The notes under the pieces are model-generated. The model searched no databases and was not told where the DNA came from. It saw only the letters and a program-made list of their open reading frames with translations. The position numbers and the translations under genes are program-made. A stretch of DNA of 64,000 nucleotides from positions 1 through 64,000 of the forward strand of contig NZ_JAAOCA010000024.1 in the NCBI RefSeq assembly GCF_014694385.1. Direction: 5' to 3'. The DNA comes from Pseudomonas typographi. Its GTDB lineage: Bacteria; Pseudomonadota; Gammaproteobacteria; Pseudomonadales; Pseudomonadaceae. Positions 52,116-61,200 of this stretch are shown here, piece after piece. The number at the start of each line of letters is the position of its first letter. Positions within the stretch are counted from its first letter, which is position 1.

Positions 52116-52581
52116 CTCCGGGTTCCAGCACGAAAGTCGCCTCTACTTCAACGGGCGCATTGAAGGGAAGACTGGCAACCCCAATAGCGATCCGGGCATG
52201 AGTACCCTTTTCCGCGAAAATCTGATTTATCATGTGCGACGCAGCATTAATGACAGCCGGCGCGTCGGAGAAGCCTTGTGAAGTGGAAACGAACCCACCC
52301 AGCCGTAGCACCTGGGATACTTTCTCGAGGTTTCCATGGGTGGCTACGTTAAGCCATCCTAGAATATTCGCTACGCACAACCGGGCTGCCGCCTGAGCAT
52401 CGGCGAGCGAGACATCGTCTGGAACCTTACCGGTAAAAACCGATTTGCCGTTTCGTACCGGCAATTGCCCAGATACGACGACAATATTGTTGTGGACAGT
52501 AAAAGGTGCAAAAGCCCCTGGCACGACGTCCAGCGTTGGAACAATAACACCGCTTTCGCGGATCCGGTTTGCAATCGTCAT
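52108..52581 (-). CDS. RidA-family deaminase (Rid subfamily of ~150 residues)
   Basis: A 157-residue YjgF/RidA-fold protein of the longer subfamily: FAPFTVHNNIVVVSGQLPVRNGK, VSLADAQAAARLCVANILGWL, VLRLGGFVSTSQGF, and ARIAIGVASLPFNAPVEVEATF. The last block contains the conserved Arg and Glu region. RidA proteins hydrolyse reactive enamine/imine intermediates, and members of this subfamily also occur as pathway-specific enzymes. First gene of a coupled ridA / purA-like / flavoprotein operon. The ATG follows TGTGGGGGCAC; the ribosome-binding site is modest. Confidence 0.87.
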   Translation of the reverse strand: MTIANRIRESGVIVPTLDVVPGAFAPFTVHNNIVVVSGQLPVRNGKSVFTGKVPDDVSLADAQAAARLCVANILGWLNVATHGNLEKVSQVLRLGGFVSTSQGFSDAPAVINAASHMINQIFAEKGTHARIAIGVASLPFNAPVEVEATFVLEPGDE

Positions 52582-52703
52582 AGTGCCCCCACATTTCAGG
52601 TTTAACTTACCGTTACCAGCAAGGTCACTATGCCTAAGGATTTACTGCCAAGCTGCTGTGTAGGTGTCGTACGCTATCGAGAAGACGCCACACATGATGA
52701 ACA

Positions 52704-53489
52704 TCAACTCGGTTTCGAATCACGAAAATAATCGGTGGGGCTGCTGCCTAAAGCCTTTCTGAACATTGCGCTAAAAGCACTAGGGCTGTCATAGCCAAGC
52801 GTGATCGCTATCTCAGTTATTGGCCGATCACGCGAGAGTAATTCGACTGCCAGCATCAGGCGAGCCTGCTGCCGCCAACGCGTGAAGGTCATGCCAGTCT
52901 TCGCGATGAATAGCCTGACAATGGTTCGTTCACTAGCACCCACAATTTGGCTCCAGCACAATATTGACCTTTCATCCGCTGGGTTTGCCAGAATCCATCG
53001 ACAGATACGCGCCAATCGAGGCTCGGTCGGCATCGGCAGATGGAGGGGCACCGACCTCATAGGCTTAATCTCGAGATACAGAAGCTCCACGACGTTACCG
53101 TCGCGTCCGTGCTTGTCGTATTCCACGGGCATCATGACCACTGCGAGTATCAGCTCGCGCAGAAGCGGAGTCACGGATATGACGCAACACTCGGTAGACG
53201 AGAGGGGGCAGCGCTCGGGTTCGAAGTACAGGGTGCGCAACTCTGTCGGGCCCAATGCGAGCATACTGTGCAATACCCCAGCGGCCACCCAGACTGCCCG
53301 TTGCGGAGGCACGACCCAGGAACCCGTACTTGTGGTCACCCTGATCGAACCCGCATAAGCGTAAATAAGCTGGCCCCGCCGATGGCAATGCGTGTCGATG
53401 AAAAAATGATCCGGCAAATCCCGCGCCATGCCACCAACGGGCCTATCGATTCGCTGGTAGTCCTCACGATCTTCGCTTTTGCCGAACAT
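52704..53489 (-). CDS. AraC-family transcriptional regulator
   Basis: A 261-residue regulator with an N-terminal cupin-like sensing domain (HCHRRGQLIYAYAGSIRVTTSTGSWVVPPQRAVWV) and a C-terminal double helix-turn-helix (ILCWSQIVGASERTIVRLFIAKTGMTF; ITEIAITLGYDSPSAFSAMFRKALG). Its length and cupin style match the group of one-component effector-responsive activators. Located 122 bases upstream of the ridA operon on the same strand and downstream of lrgB. It is the only regulator in the tract and probably controls its neighbours. Start at 53489 follows GAGGAGGCAC on the minus strand. Confidence 0.87.
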   Translation of the reverse strand: MFGKSEDREDYQRIDRPVGGMARDLPDHFFIDTHCHRRGQLIYAYAGSIRVTTSTGSWVVPPQRAVWVAAGVLHSMLALGPTELRTLYFEPERCPLSSTECCVISVTPLLRELILAVVMMPVEYDKHGRDGNVVELLYLEIKPMRSVPLHLPMPTEPRLARICRWILANPADERSILCWSQIVGASERTIVRLFIAKTGMTFTRWRQQARLMLAVELLSRDRPITEIAITLGYDSPSAFSAMFRKALGSSPTDYFRDSKPS

Positions 53490-53613
53490 TGTGCCTCCTC
53501 AGTACAGTTACCGCCTACGCGCGGTCACTCATATCTTGTTGCGCCTGCGACCGGATGACGAAGCAGCGCAGCGAAAGCAGCGGTTTATGTGCCCGGAACC
53601 TTATGCGCTGGGT

Positions 53614-54351
53614 TCAGTATAGGAGCCAGGCGGAGGCATACGGGAGCAGGATTGGGACTACAAAAGCGGTAAAAATGCCGTTCAGGCTCATACCCATTCC
53701 CGCGAATGCGCCGGCTTCCTCGCTCAGCTGAAACGCTCTCGCTGCACCGATTCCATGGGACGCTATTCCAAGCGAGAAGCCCTGTATTTCGGGTTCTTTT
53801 ATCTTCAGCAGCCTAAATACCGTGCTCGAGCATACAGCGCCAAGAATTCCGGCGGATATCGTGAAGATCGCGGTGAGCGTGGGCAGGCCGCCGATTTTCG
53901 CCGATACTTCCATAGCGATGGGGGCGGTCGCGGATTTGGGCACCAATGACAGCACCATCAAAGGCGAAGCGCCAAGCAGCTTTGCTATCATTGTGACCGA
54001 GAAGAGTGCTGTTAAAGAGCCAGCCACTAATCCACCTAGCAATGGCACAGTGAGGTGGCCCAGCCTGGACAATTGTCGATAAACTGGCAACGCGAGTGCA
54101 ACAGTCACCATTCCAAGTAAAATACTGATTGATTGAACGCTTTGCAAATACGCCGTATAGCTTATCTGTGTAGCTTCCAAGAAACACAGCAAAAGTGCCA
54201 CGGAAATCAATACAGGGTTGGCCAACGGATTACGCCTCAGCCTTGTATGGATCTGCTGCGCGATAAGATACGCGACCAGCGTAAGCGCTAACCCGAGTGC
54301 CGATGTATTCTTGAGATAGCCCCATGCCTCCCAATGCTCAAAAAGAACCAT
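53614..54351 (-). CDS. lrgB: LrgB/CidB-family membrane protein
   Basis: A 245-residue, 7- to 8-helix membrane protein of the LrgB family. Recognisable blocks are PVYRQLSRLGHLTVPLLGGLVAGSL, LSLVPKSATAPIAMEVSAKIGGLPTLTA, and SLGIASHGIGAARAFQLSEEAGAFAGMGMSLNG. Family members were described as holin-like but also transport small carboxylates such as pyruvate or glycolate/glycerate. Overlaps lrgA by 14 bases, forming the usual LrgA-LrgB pair. Confidence 0.9.
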   Translation of the reverse strand: MVLFEHWEAWGYLKNTSALGLALTLVAYLIAQQIHTRLRRNPLANPVLISVALLLCFLEATQISYTAYLQSVQSISILLGMVTVALALPVYRQLSRLGHLTVPLLGGLVAGSLTALFSVTMIAKLLGASPLMVLSLVPKSATAPIAMEVSAKIGGLPTLTAIFTISAGILGAVCSSTVFRLLKIKEPEIQGFSLGIASHGIGAARAFQLSEEAGAFAGMGMSLNGIFTAFVVPILLPYASAWLLY

Positions 54352-54721
54352 TGCCGGCCGCCCCCTTTACGCGTTTTCTTTTATTCTGAAACCTGAGCAA
54401 TGCACGTGCCACTAGCGCGGTCACCCCGATAGCCAAAGCCGTGCTAAGCGAAATAGCAGCGAAAATTGCTACCAGCCCACCCTGTAACTTATCGAAGGAC
54501 TCGACGATGCCCACCCCGGCAGGAACAAAAAATATCGACATATTACGTAGAAGCGCTGTAGCTGTTAGTTCAACCGGGTCTGCCAGGGCAGGCCGAAACA
54601 GCGAAATCAACAGCAACAGCATCATTCCCATGATGGGTCCAGGAATCGGTAAATTAAAGGCACGAGTCACCCCCTCTCCGACACATTGCAAGATCAGCAG
54701 GGTTGCGAGGCTAAAAATCAT
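54338..54721 (-). CDS. lrgA: LrgA/CidA-family membrane protein
   Basis: A 127-residue, 4-helix membrane protein of the CidA/LrgA family. The PIPGPIMGMMLLLL segment is diagnostic, followed by LTATALLRNMSIFFVPAGVGIVESFD. It pairs with LrgB and is thought to make one complex in the inner membrane. The start at 54721 gives the helix FSLATLLILQCVGEGV. The gene lies 61 bases after the GlcG-like gene on the same strand. Confidence 0.9.
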   Translation of the reverse strand: MIFSLATLLILQCVGEGVTRAFNLPIPGPIMGMMLLLLISLFRPALADPVELTATALLRNMSIFFVPAGVGIVESFDKLQGGLVAIFAAISLSTALAIGVTALVARALLRFQNKRKRVKGAAGNGSF

Positions 54722-54782
54722 ATCGGCAATTTATCTCAATACATTTCCAATTCACGCTTACAGATCCTTGCAATGATCTCCG

Positions 54783-55184
54783 TTACGAGATAGCAAGCGC
54801 TCCCGCTTTTGCGACTTGAGCATCCTCATGAGATTTCGCACCTGAAACCCCTACTGCCCCAACGACGTGCCCACTGACAACGACGGGAACCCCTCCCTCC
54901 AGGGCAGTGACTGACCGTGCCGTCGTGAATGCCGTTCTGCCCTCATTCACCATCTCTTCGTAGAGTCGAGATTCGCGCCGCCCCAGCGCTGCGGTGAGTG
55001 CCTTGCCGACAGCGATGTCTACGCTGATCGACGAGCTGCCGTCCAGGCGCAATAACGCAAGCAGATGCCCACCGTCATCACATATCGCTATCGTTACCGG
55101 AAAACTATTCTTTGTCGCCTCAGCAACTGAGGCACGCATGATAGCTTCTACATCCTTGAGTTCTAACGTTGGTTTTGATTTCAT
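54783..55184 (-). CDS. GlcG/HbpS-like (DUF336) protein
   Basis: A 133-residue protein of the DUF336/GlcG family: TIAICDDGGHLLALLRLDGSSSISVDIAVGKALTAA, TARSVTALEGGVPVVVSGHVVGAVGVSGAKSHEDAQVAKAG. Relatives bind haem or sit as accessory proteins in glycolate and other catabolic operons. The role is not known. Neighbours suggest small-carboxylate metabolism with LrgAB. The ATG follows TGGAGCTTG. Confidence 0.87.
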   Translation of the reverse strand: MKSKPTLELKDVEAIMRASVAEATKNSFPVTIAICDDGGHLLALLRLDGSSSISVDIAVGKALTAALGRRESRLYEEMVNEGRTAFTTARSVTALEGGVPVVVSGHVVGAVGVSGAKSHEDAQVAKAGALAIS

Positions 55185-55312
55185 TTCAAGCTCCAGTCAG
55201 CGCTAAAACAACCACAACGAATGTAGTGCGCAGACACTCTATACGCGAGGTAACAATAGGTGAAAGTTCGATGTCAGGATTATAACTTTATGCGGGTCAC
55301 CCATTGCGGGAG

Positions 55313-56167
55313 TTAGCGTTTGATCATGTCAATCACGGCGCGCGAAAGGTCCTCACCGGGTTTCCCCAGTCGATCAACCGCGTCAAAGTGGTGGCCGTCG
55401 CGTTGACGAACAACTTGAACATCGAAGCCCTTGGCATTCAAAAGTGTCTGATATTCCGCTTGAAGCCGGTGAAACTCATCCGTCTCATCGCCGCCGACGC
55501 TGAGAATGAACGGGATCAGTTTGGAGGGCAGGTGCAGCGTTGGGCTGTACTCCCTGACCTCTTCCTGATCAAGTTGTACCACTTTATTCAGATAGCAGAG
55601 GCGGATAGGTTCAAGATCATACAGGCCGCTGATTGCGCAGGCGCCCGCAACGATGTCTTGTGGCACACCGAATCCCGTCCAATCCCCGCCCGCCAGCATG
55701 GCCGTAAGGTGGCCGCCCGCGGAGCTACCGCTGAGGTAGATAGCATTCCCATCGATACCAAGTTCTTCCGAATTTTTATACAGATAGGCGATGGCGCTCA
55801 TATTATCATGGATGATTTCGCCCATTCGCACCGATGGGGCAAGGCGATAGTTGACCACTGCGACACTGATACCTTCGGCGAGATACGCTTCAGCGACGGT
55901 GCTGAAATCTGACTTATCGAGGGACTGCCAGTAGCCGCCGTGAATAAAGACCAGCACTGCTCCGGAACCCGATTTCGCGGGAAAAAAATCCAATGACTGT
56001 TTATCTTCAGTTCCATAGGCGAGACTTTCTCGAACATCATTGTATTTTCGGAATTCAGCGCTCGTTCTAGACCACCGAGCGAAGATATCCAGATGATCGG
56101 GGATACCGGCACGCACGTTGTATTGATGATCGAGTGCTTCCTGATTGTACGAACGATAAACTGGCAT
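55313..56167 (-). CDS. Alpha/beta hydrolase, kynurenine-formamidase-like
   Basis: A 284-residue alpha/beta hydrolase with the HGGYWQSLDKSDFS oxyanion motif typical of kynurenine formamidase (AFMID) and related carboxylesterases. The nucleophile elbow is LSGSSAGGHLTAML, an Asp lies in VGGDETDEFHRLQ, and the catalytic His is in RDGHHFDAVDRLG. The N-terminus YNQEALDHQYNVRAGIPDHLDIFARW is also typical of this group. It could hydrolyse an N-formyl amide or an ester. No tryptophan-catabolic genes are near, so kynurenine is not implied. The start at 56167 is the first gene of the minus-strand tract. Confidence 0.85.
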   Translation of the reverse strand: MPVYRSYNQEALDHQYNVRAGIPDHLDIFARWSRTSAEFRKYNDVRESLAYGTEDKQSLDFFPAKSGSGAVLVFIHGGYWQSLDKSDFSTVAEAYLAEGISVAVVNYRLAPSVRMGEIIHDNMSAIAYLYKNSEELGIDGNAIYLSGSSAGGHLTAMLAGGDWTGFGVPQDIVAGACAISGLYDLEPIRLCYLNKVVQLDQEEVREYSPTLHLPSKLIPFILSVGGDETDEFHRLQAEYQTLLNAKGFDVQVVRQRDGHHFDAVDRLGKPGEDLSRAVIDMIKR

Positions 56168-56985
56168 GCGATGACCTTACGAGGGGCGATGAATGAATCG
56201 AGAACGCCGAGACGGCGGTCTTGGTTCACTTAAGTTATCTGCCTTCCAAATCGCTCGCGCTCGCGCAGATGACACAGATTGTCTACCTCACGCCATCTCA
56301 GGCTCGAAGCTGGCAGATTACGGCCTGCCTCCATTCATGCCGTGCAGCTTCGCGGGTTGATCGACAACGCTGGATGGCCGCGCGCTGATCATGCTCGATC
56401 TGCCCGGCTGTGCAATTACCCAGCGATGTGCCGCCACCGAGGTACCGTGGGTCTTTGCTTTAACTCAAAAGTCCCTCCAGACTCTCCCACTGATTACCCC
56501 TCTCATTAATGCCCCCGGATACACGCTGCTTTTGAGTACAATGGTAATCTCCGGCACGTCGAAGGCGTTATCTACTGGAAGCCTGCGAGCAGCCAGAGCA
56601 ACGGCATGGTCAGGGTGATAGGCCGCATAGAGCCCCAACGCGCCCATGCGCCTTCGCCCGCAAGGTGACTTCGGCTGGTTCAGTTACACCATTTCCAGGG
56701 ACACGATCCACGCCTGCCTGCCGCCTGCGAAACGGCTGTGGTGTATTAGAAGTGGGCCGCTCTATTTTTTGCCGGTGGCTTTCCCAGATGGCCGCCGCAC
56801 CGCGCATGTAAACACGCCACCACGATCAAAAAGAAACGCATTTAATTAGCAAGCTTGCTAATTAAATGCGTACTAACATCATCTTCAGTGATATTCATCT
56901 TCAGACCATTCGATTCGTCGATAAACCCGCCTACCACCCAGAATCCGCCCATTCTCATTAACCGAAGATTAAGGCGGGTTTTACC
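56168..56985. other. Long intergenic region before the efflux operon
   Basis: About 820 bases without a convincing gene. A minus-strand frame (56465-56647, ending YPGALMRGVISGRVWRDF) has a LysR-like flavour but is too short and weak to call. A 9-base inverted pair, ACTCAAAAG at 56463 and CTTTTGAGT at 56529, flanks 57 bases. The perfect 36-bp palindrome at 56836 lies in the right part, 114 bases before mexE. The region looks like a scar between the accessory tract and core DNA. Confidence 0.45.
56836..56871. promoter_or_regulatory. Perfect 36-bp palindrome upstream of the RND efflux operon
   Basis: Each 18-base arm reads ACGCATTTAATTAGCAAG from its outer end, with no mismatch and no loop. The centre (TTAGCAAGCTTGCTAA) resembles MarR/SlyA-type operators. 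No T run follows, so it is not an intrinsic terminator. It lies 114 bases upstream of the mexE start and is a likely repressor operator, although no regulator gene is adjacent. Confidence 0.65.
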
Positions 56986-58218
56986 ATGGACGAGGGACTC
57001 AAACCTCTGCGCGTGCCGTTAGCGGCGCTGGCTGTCGTCGTGCTGGCGGCTTGCGGTAAGGCGCCGGAGCCGGCTGCATCGGCGCCAGCGGCTACGCCCG
57101 TGAGCGTGGCCAAGGTGCTCGAGCAGCCCGTGAACGAATGGGATGAGTTCACCGGCCGCCTGGAGGCGCCGGAAACCGTACAAGTTCGCCCGCGGGTGTC
57201 GGGCCAGATCGACCGCGTAGCATTCAGTGAGGGCGCGCTGGTGCACAAGGGCGACCTGTTGTTCCAGATCGACCCCCGCCCGTTCCAGGCCGAAGTCGAT
57301 CGCCTGCAAGCGCAGCTGCTGCAAGCCAAGGCCAATGCCAGCAATGCGCAGAATGAAGCCCAGCGCGGTGAGCGGCTGCGCGCCAGCAATGCCATCTCCG
57401 CCGAATTGGTCGACTCGCGCAACACCGCCGAACAAGCGGCACGTGCCGAGGTGCAAGCGACCCAGGCGCAACTGGACCTGGCCCGGCTGAACCTCAGCTT
57501 CACCCGGGTCAACGCACCGATTACCGGCCGCGTGGGCCGGGCTGAAATCACTGCTGGCAACCTGGTGACCGCTGACACCAGCAACCTCACCAGCGTGGTA
57601 TCTACCGACAAGGTGTACGCCTACTTCGACGCCGACGAGCGCGCCTTTCTCAAGTACAACCAACTGGCCCGCGATGGCCAGCGTGGCCAAGCCACCCCGG
57701 TGTACATGGGCCTCTCCAACGAAGACGGTAATCCGCACCTGGGCCAGATGAACTTCGTTGACAACCAGGTGAACCCGCAAACCGGTACGATCCGTGGCCG
57801 CGCCGTGTTCGACAACAGCCTAGGCGAGTACACCCCTGGCCTGTATGCCCGGCTCAGGCTGGTGGGCAGCGGCACTTATGAGGCCGTGCTGATCAAGGAC
57901 GACGCCGTAGGTACCGACCTGGGCAAAAAGTTTGTGTTGGTGATGGGCAAGGACAACACCTTGGCTTATCGCGCCGTGGAATTGGGCCCCAAGCTCGAGG
58001 GACTGCGCATCGTGCGCAAGGGCCTGAGCAAGGATGAGCGGATTGTCGTCAACGGCCTGCAGCGCGTGCGCCCAGGGGCTCAGGTGGCGCCAGAGGATGT
58101 GCCCATGGCCAGCGAGCAAACCCTGGCGGCTTTGGCCCGGCAACGCGCATTGCTTGAAGCGGCCAACCGCCAGCCCAGTAATACGCCGACACTGGCCAAC
58201 GCTTCCCCCCGCGGCTAA
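56986..58218 (+). CDS. mexE: RND efflux periplasmic adaptor (MexE-like)
   Basis: A 410-residue membrane-fusion lipoprotein. The lipobox is VVLAAC, with Cys near residue 23. The lipoyl half-motifs are EFTGRLEAPETVQVRPRVSGQIDRVAF and the matching ARLNLSFTRVNAPITGRVGRAEI. A coiled-coil hairpin (residues ~100-165) and beta-barrel follow. It bridges the inner-membrane pump and the outer-membrane channel encoded downstream (25 bases, then overlap). The sequence and gene order fit MexEF-OprN, which exports chloramphenicol, quinolones and related compounds in P. aeruginosa. The expected mexT activator is not upstream. Confidence 0.9.
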   Translation: MDEGLKPLRVPLAALAVVVLAACGKAPEPAASAPAATPVSVAKVLEQPVNEWDEFTGRLEAPETVQVRPRVSGQIDRVAFSEGALVHKGDLLFQIDPRPFQAEVDRLQAQLLQAKANASNAQNEAQRGERLRASNAISAELVDSRNTAEQAARAEVQATQAQLDLARLNLSFTRVNAPITGRVGRAEITAGNLVTADTSNLTSVVSTDKVYAYFDADERAFLKYNQLARDGQRGQATPVYMGLSNEDGNPHLGQMNFVDNQVNPQTGTIRGRAVFDNSLGEYTPGLYARLRLVGSGTYEAVLIKDDAVGTDLGKKFVLVMGKDNTLAYRAVELGPKLEGLRIVRKGLSKDERIVVNGLQRVRPGAQVAPEDVPMASEQTLAALARQRALLEAANRQPSNTPTLANASPRG

Positions 58219-58242
58219 GCCAACGGCTATAGGAACACGACC

Positions 58243-61200
58243 ATGAGTTTCTCCCAGTTTTTCATCCGCCGGCCGATCTTTGCTGCCGTGCTGTCGTTGT
58301 TGATCCTGATCGGCGGCGCGATCTCACTGTTCCAGTTACCGATCAGCGAATACCCCGAAGTGGTGCCACCCACCGTCGTGGTACGCGCCAACTTCCCCGG
58401 TGCCAACCCCAAGGTGATCGGTGAAACCGTTGCCGCGCCATTGGAACAGGCCATCACCGGGGTCGAGCACATGCTGTACTTGTCGTCCCAGGCCACGGCC
58501 GATGGCAAGCTTACGCTGACCATCACCTTTGCCTTGGGCACCGACCTGGATAACGCGCAGGTTCAGGTACAGAACCGCGTCACCCGCACCGAGCCGAAAC
58601 TGCCCGAGGAGGTCACCCACCTGGGGATCACCGTCGACAAGGCCTCGCCCGACTTGACCATGGTGGTGCACCTGACCTCGCCAGACCAACGCTACGACAT
58701 GCTCTACCTGTCGAACTACGCGGTGCTCAACGTCAAGGATGAACTGGCGCGCCTGGACGGTGTGGGCGACGTGCAGTTGTTCGGCATGGGCGATTATTCC
58801 CTACGGGTATGGCTTGACCCGAACAAGACGGCGTCACGCAACCTCACCGCCACCGACGTGGTCAACGCGATTCGCGAGCAGAACCGCCAAGTCGCCGCCG
58901 GCCAGCTCGGCGCCCCACCCGCACCCAATGCCACCAGTTTCCAGATGGCAATCAACACCCAGGGGCGGCTGGTCAGCGAGGATGAATTCGAAAACATCAT
59001 CATCCGCGCCGGTGACGACGGCCAGATTACCCGCTTGAAGGACATCGCCCGTGTGGAATTGGGTTCGAGCCAGTATGCGCTGCGCTCGTTGCTCAACAAC
59101 CAGCCAGCGGTGGCGCTGCCGATCTTCCAGCGGCCGGGCTCCAACGCCATCGACATCTCCAACCAGGTACGGGCCAAGATGGCCGAGCTGAAAAAAGCCT
59201 TCCCCGAGGGTATGGACTACAGCATCGTGTACGACCCGACCATCTTCGTGCGAGGCTCGATCGAAGCGGTGGTGCACACCCTGTTCGAAGCCTTGGTGCT
59301 GGTGGTGCTGGTGGTGGTGCTGTTCCTGCAAACCTGGCGCGCTTCGATCATTCCGCTGGCTGCGGTGCCAGTGTCGTTGATCGGCACCTTCGCCGTGATG
59401 CATCTGTTCGGCTTCTCACTCAACGCGCTGTCGCTGTTCGGCTTGGTGTTGGCGATTGGCATCGTGGTAGACGACGCCATCGTGGTGGTAGAGAACGTAG
59501 AGCGTAACATCGAACTGGGGCTGGACCCGGTGCCTGCCACGCAACGGGCGATGAAGGAAGTGACGGGGCCGATCATTGCCACCGCCTTGGTGCTGTGCGC
59601 GGTGTTCGTACCGGCCGCGTTCATCTCCGGGCTCACCGGGCAGTTCTACAAGCAGTTCGCGTTGACCATCGCAATTTCCACGGTGATCTCGGCGTTCAAC
59701 TCATTGACCCTCTCCCCGGCCCTGGCGGCGGTGTTGCTCAAGGGCCACAACGCCCCGAAGGATGGCTTTTCTCGGTTGCTGGAGCGCACCTTCGGTGGTT
59801 GGTTGTTCAGGCCCTTCAACCGCTTGTTCGAACGTGCCAGCCACGGCTATGTGGGCACCGTGCGCAAAATGCTGCGCGGCAGCGGCATCGCCTTGGTGGT
59901 GTATGCCGGGCTGATCGGGCTCTCGTACTTCGGTTTTGCCCACACCCCCACTGGCTTTGTGCCCACCCAGGATAAACAGTACCTGGTGGCCTTCGCCCAG
60001 TTGCCCGATGCAGCGAGCCTCGACCGCACCGAAAGCGTGATCAAACGCATGTCGGATATCGCCCTGAAGCAACCGGGGGTGGAAGATGCCGTGGCGTTTC
60101 CGGGGCTTTCGATCAACGGCTTCACCAACAGCCCGAACAACGGCGTGGTGTTCGTGACGCTCAAGCCTTTCGAAGAGCGCAAAGACCCGAGCGAGTCGGC
60201 CGGCGCCATCGCCGGCGCCCTGAACGGTAAATTCGCCAGCATCCAAGACGCCTACATGGCGATTTTCCCACCACCGCCGGTGATGGGCCTGGGCACCATT
60301 GGCGGTTTCCGCCTGCAAATCGAAGACCGCGGCAACCTGGGTTATGACGCGCTGTACAAGGAAACCCAGAACATCATCAACAAAAGCCACAGCGTACCGG
60401 AGCTGGCAGGGCTGTTCACCAGCTACACGGTCAATGTGCCGCAGGTGGACGCCAATATCGACCGCGACAAGGCCAAGACGTTGGGCGTGCCCATCAGCGA
60501 TATTTTCGACACATTGCAGGTGTACCTGGGTTCGCTATACGCCAATGACTTCAACCGCTTCGGCCGCACCTACCAGGTGAACGTCCAGGCCGACCAAGGA
60601 TTTCGCCTGGAGCCCGATCAGATCGGCCAATTGAAAGTGCGCAACAACCGTGGCGAGATGATCCCGCTGGCGACGCTGCTCAAGGTCGAGCCCACGGCGG
60701 GCCCCGACCGGGTGATGCACTACAACGGCTTCGTCACCGCCGAGATCAACGGCGCGGCGGCCCCAGGTTACAGCTCGGGCCAAGCACAAGCGGCGGTGGA
60801 AAAGTTGCTCAAGCAGGAACTGCCCAACGGCATGACCTACGAATGGACGGAGCTGACCTACCAGCAGATTCTCTCGGGCAATACTGCGCTGCTCGTGTTC
60901 CCGCTGTGCGTATTGCTCGCCTTCCTGGTGTTGGCCGCCCAATACGAAAGCTGGAGCCTGCCGTTGGCGGTGATCCTGATCGTACCGATGACCCTGCTGT
61001 CGGCGATTACGGGGGTGATCCTGGCCGGTAGCGACAACAATATCTTCACCCAGATCGGCTTGATCGTACTGGTGGGCTTGGCGTGCAAGAACGCGATTTT
61101 GATCGTCGAGTTCGCCAAAGACAAGCAACAGGAAGGCATGAGCGTGACCGATGCGGTGCTGGAGGCTTGCCGCCTTCGCCTGCGGCCGATTCTGATGACC

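Noticed and set aside
56465..56647. Minus-strand 60-codon frame with LysR-like C-terminal flavour
   Set aside because: Too short and too weak to name; no helix-turn-helix part can be found in any frame nearby.
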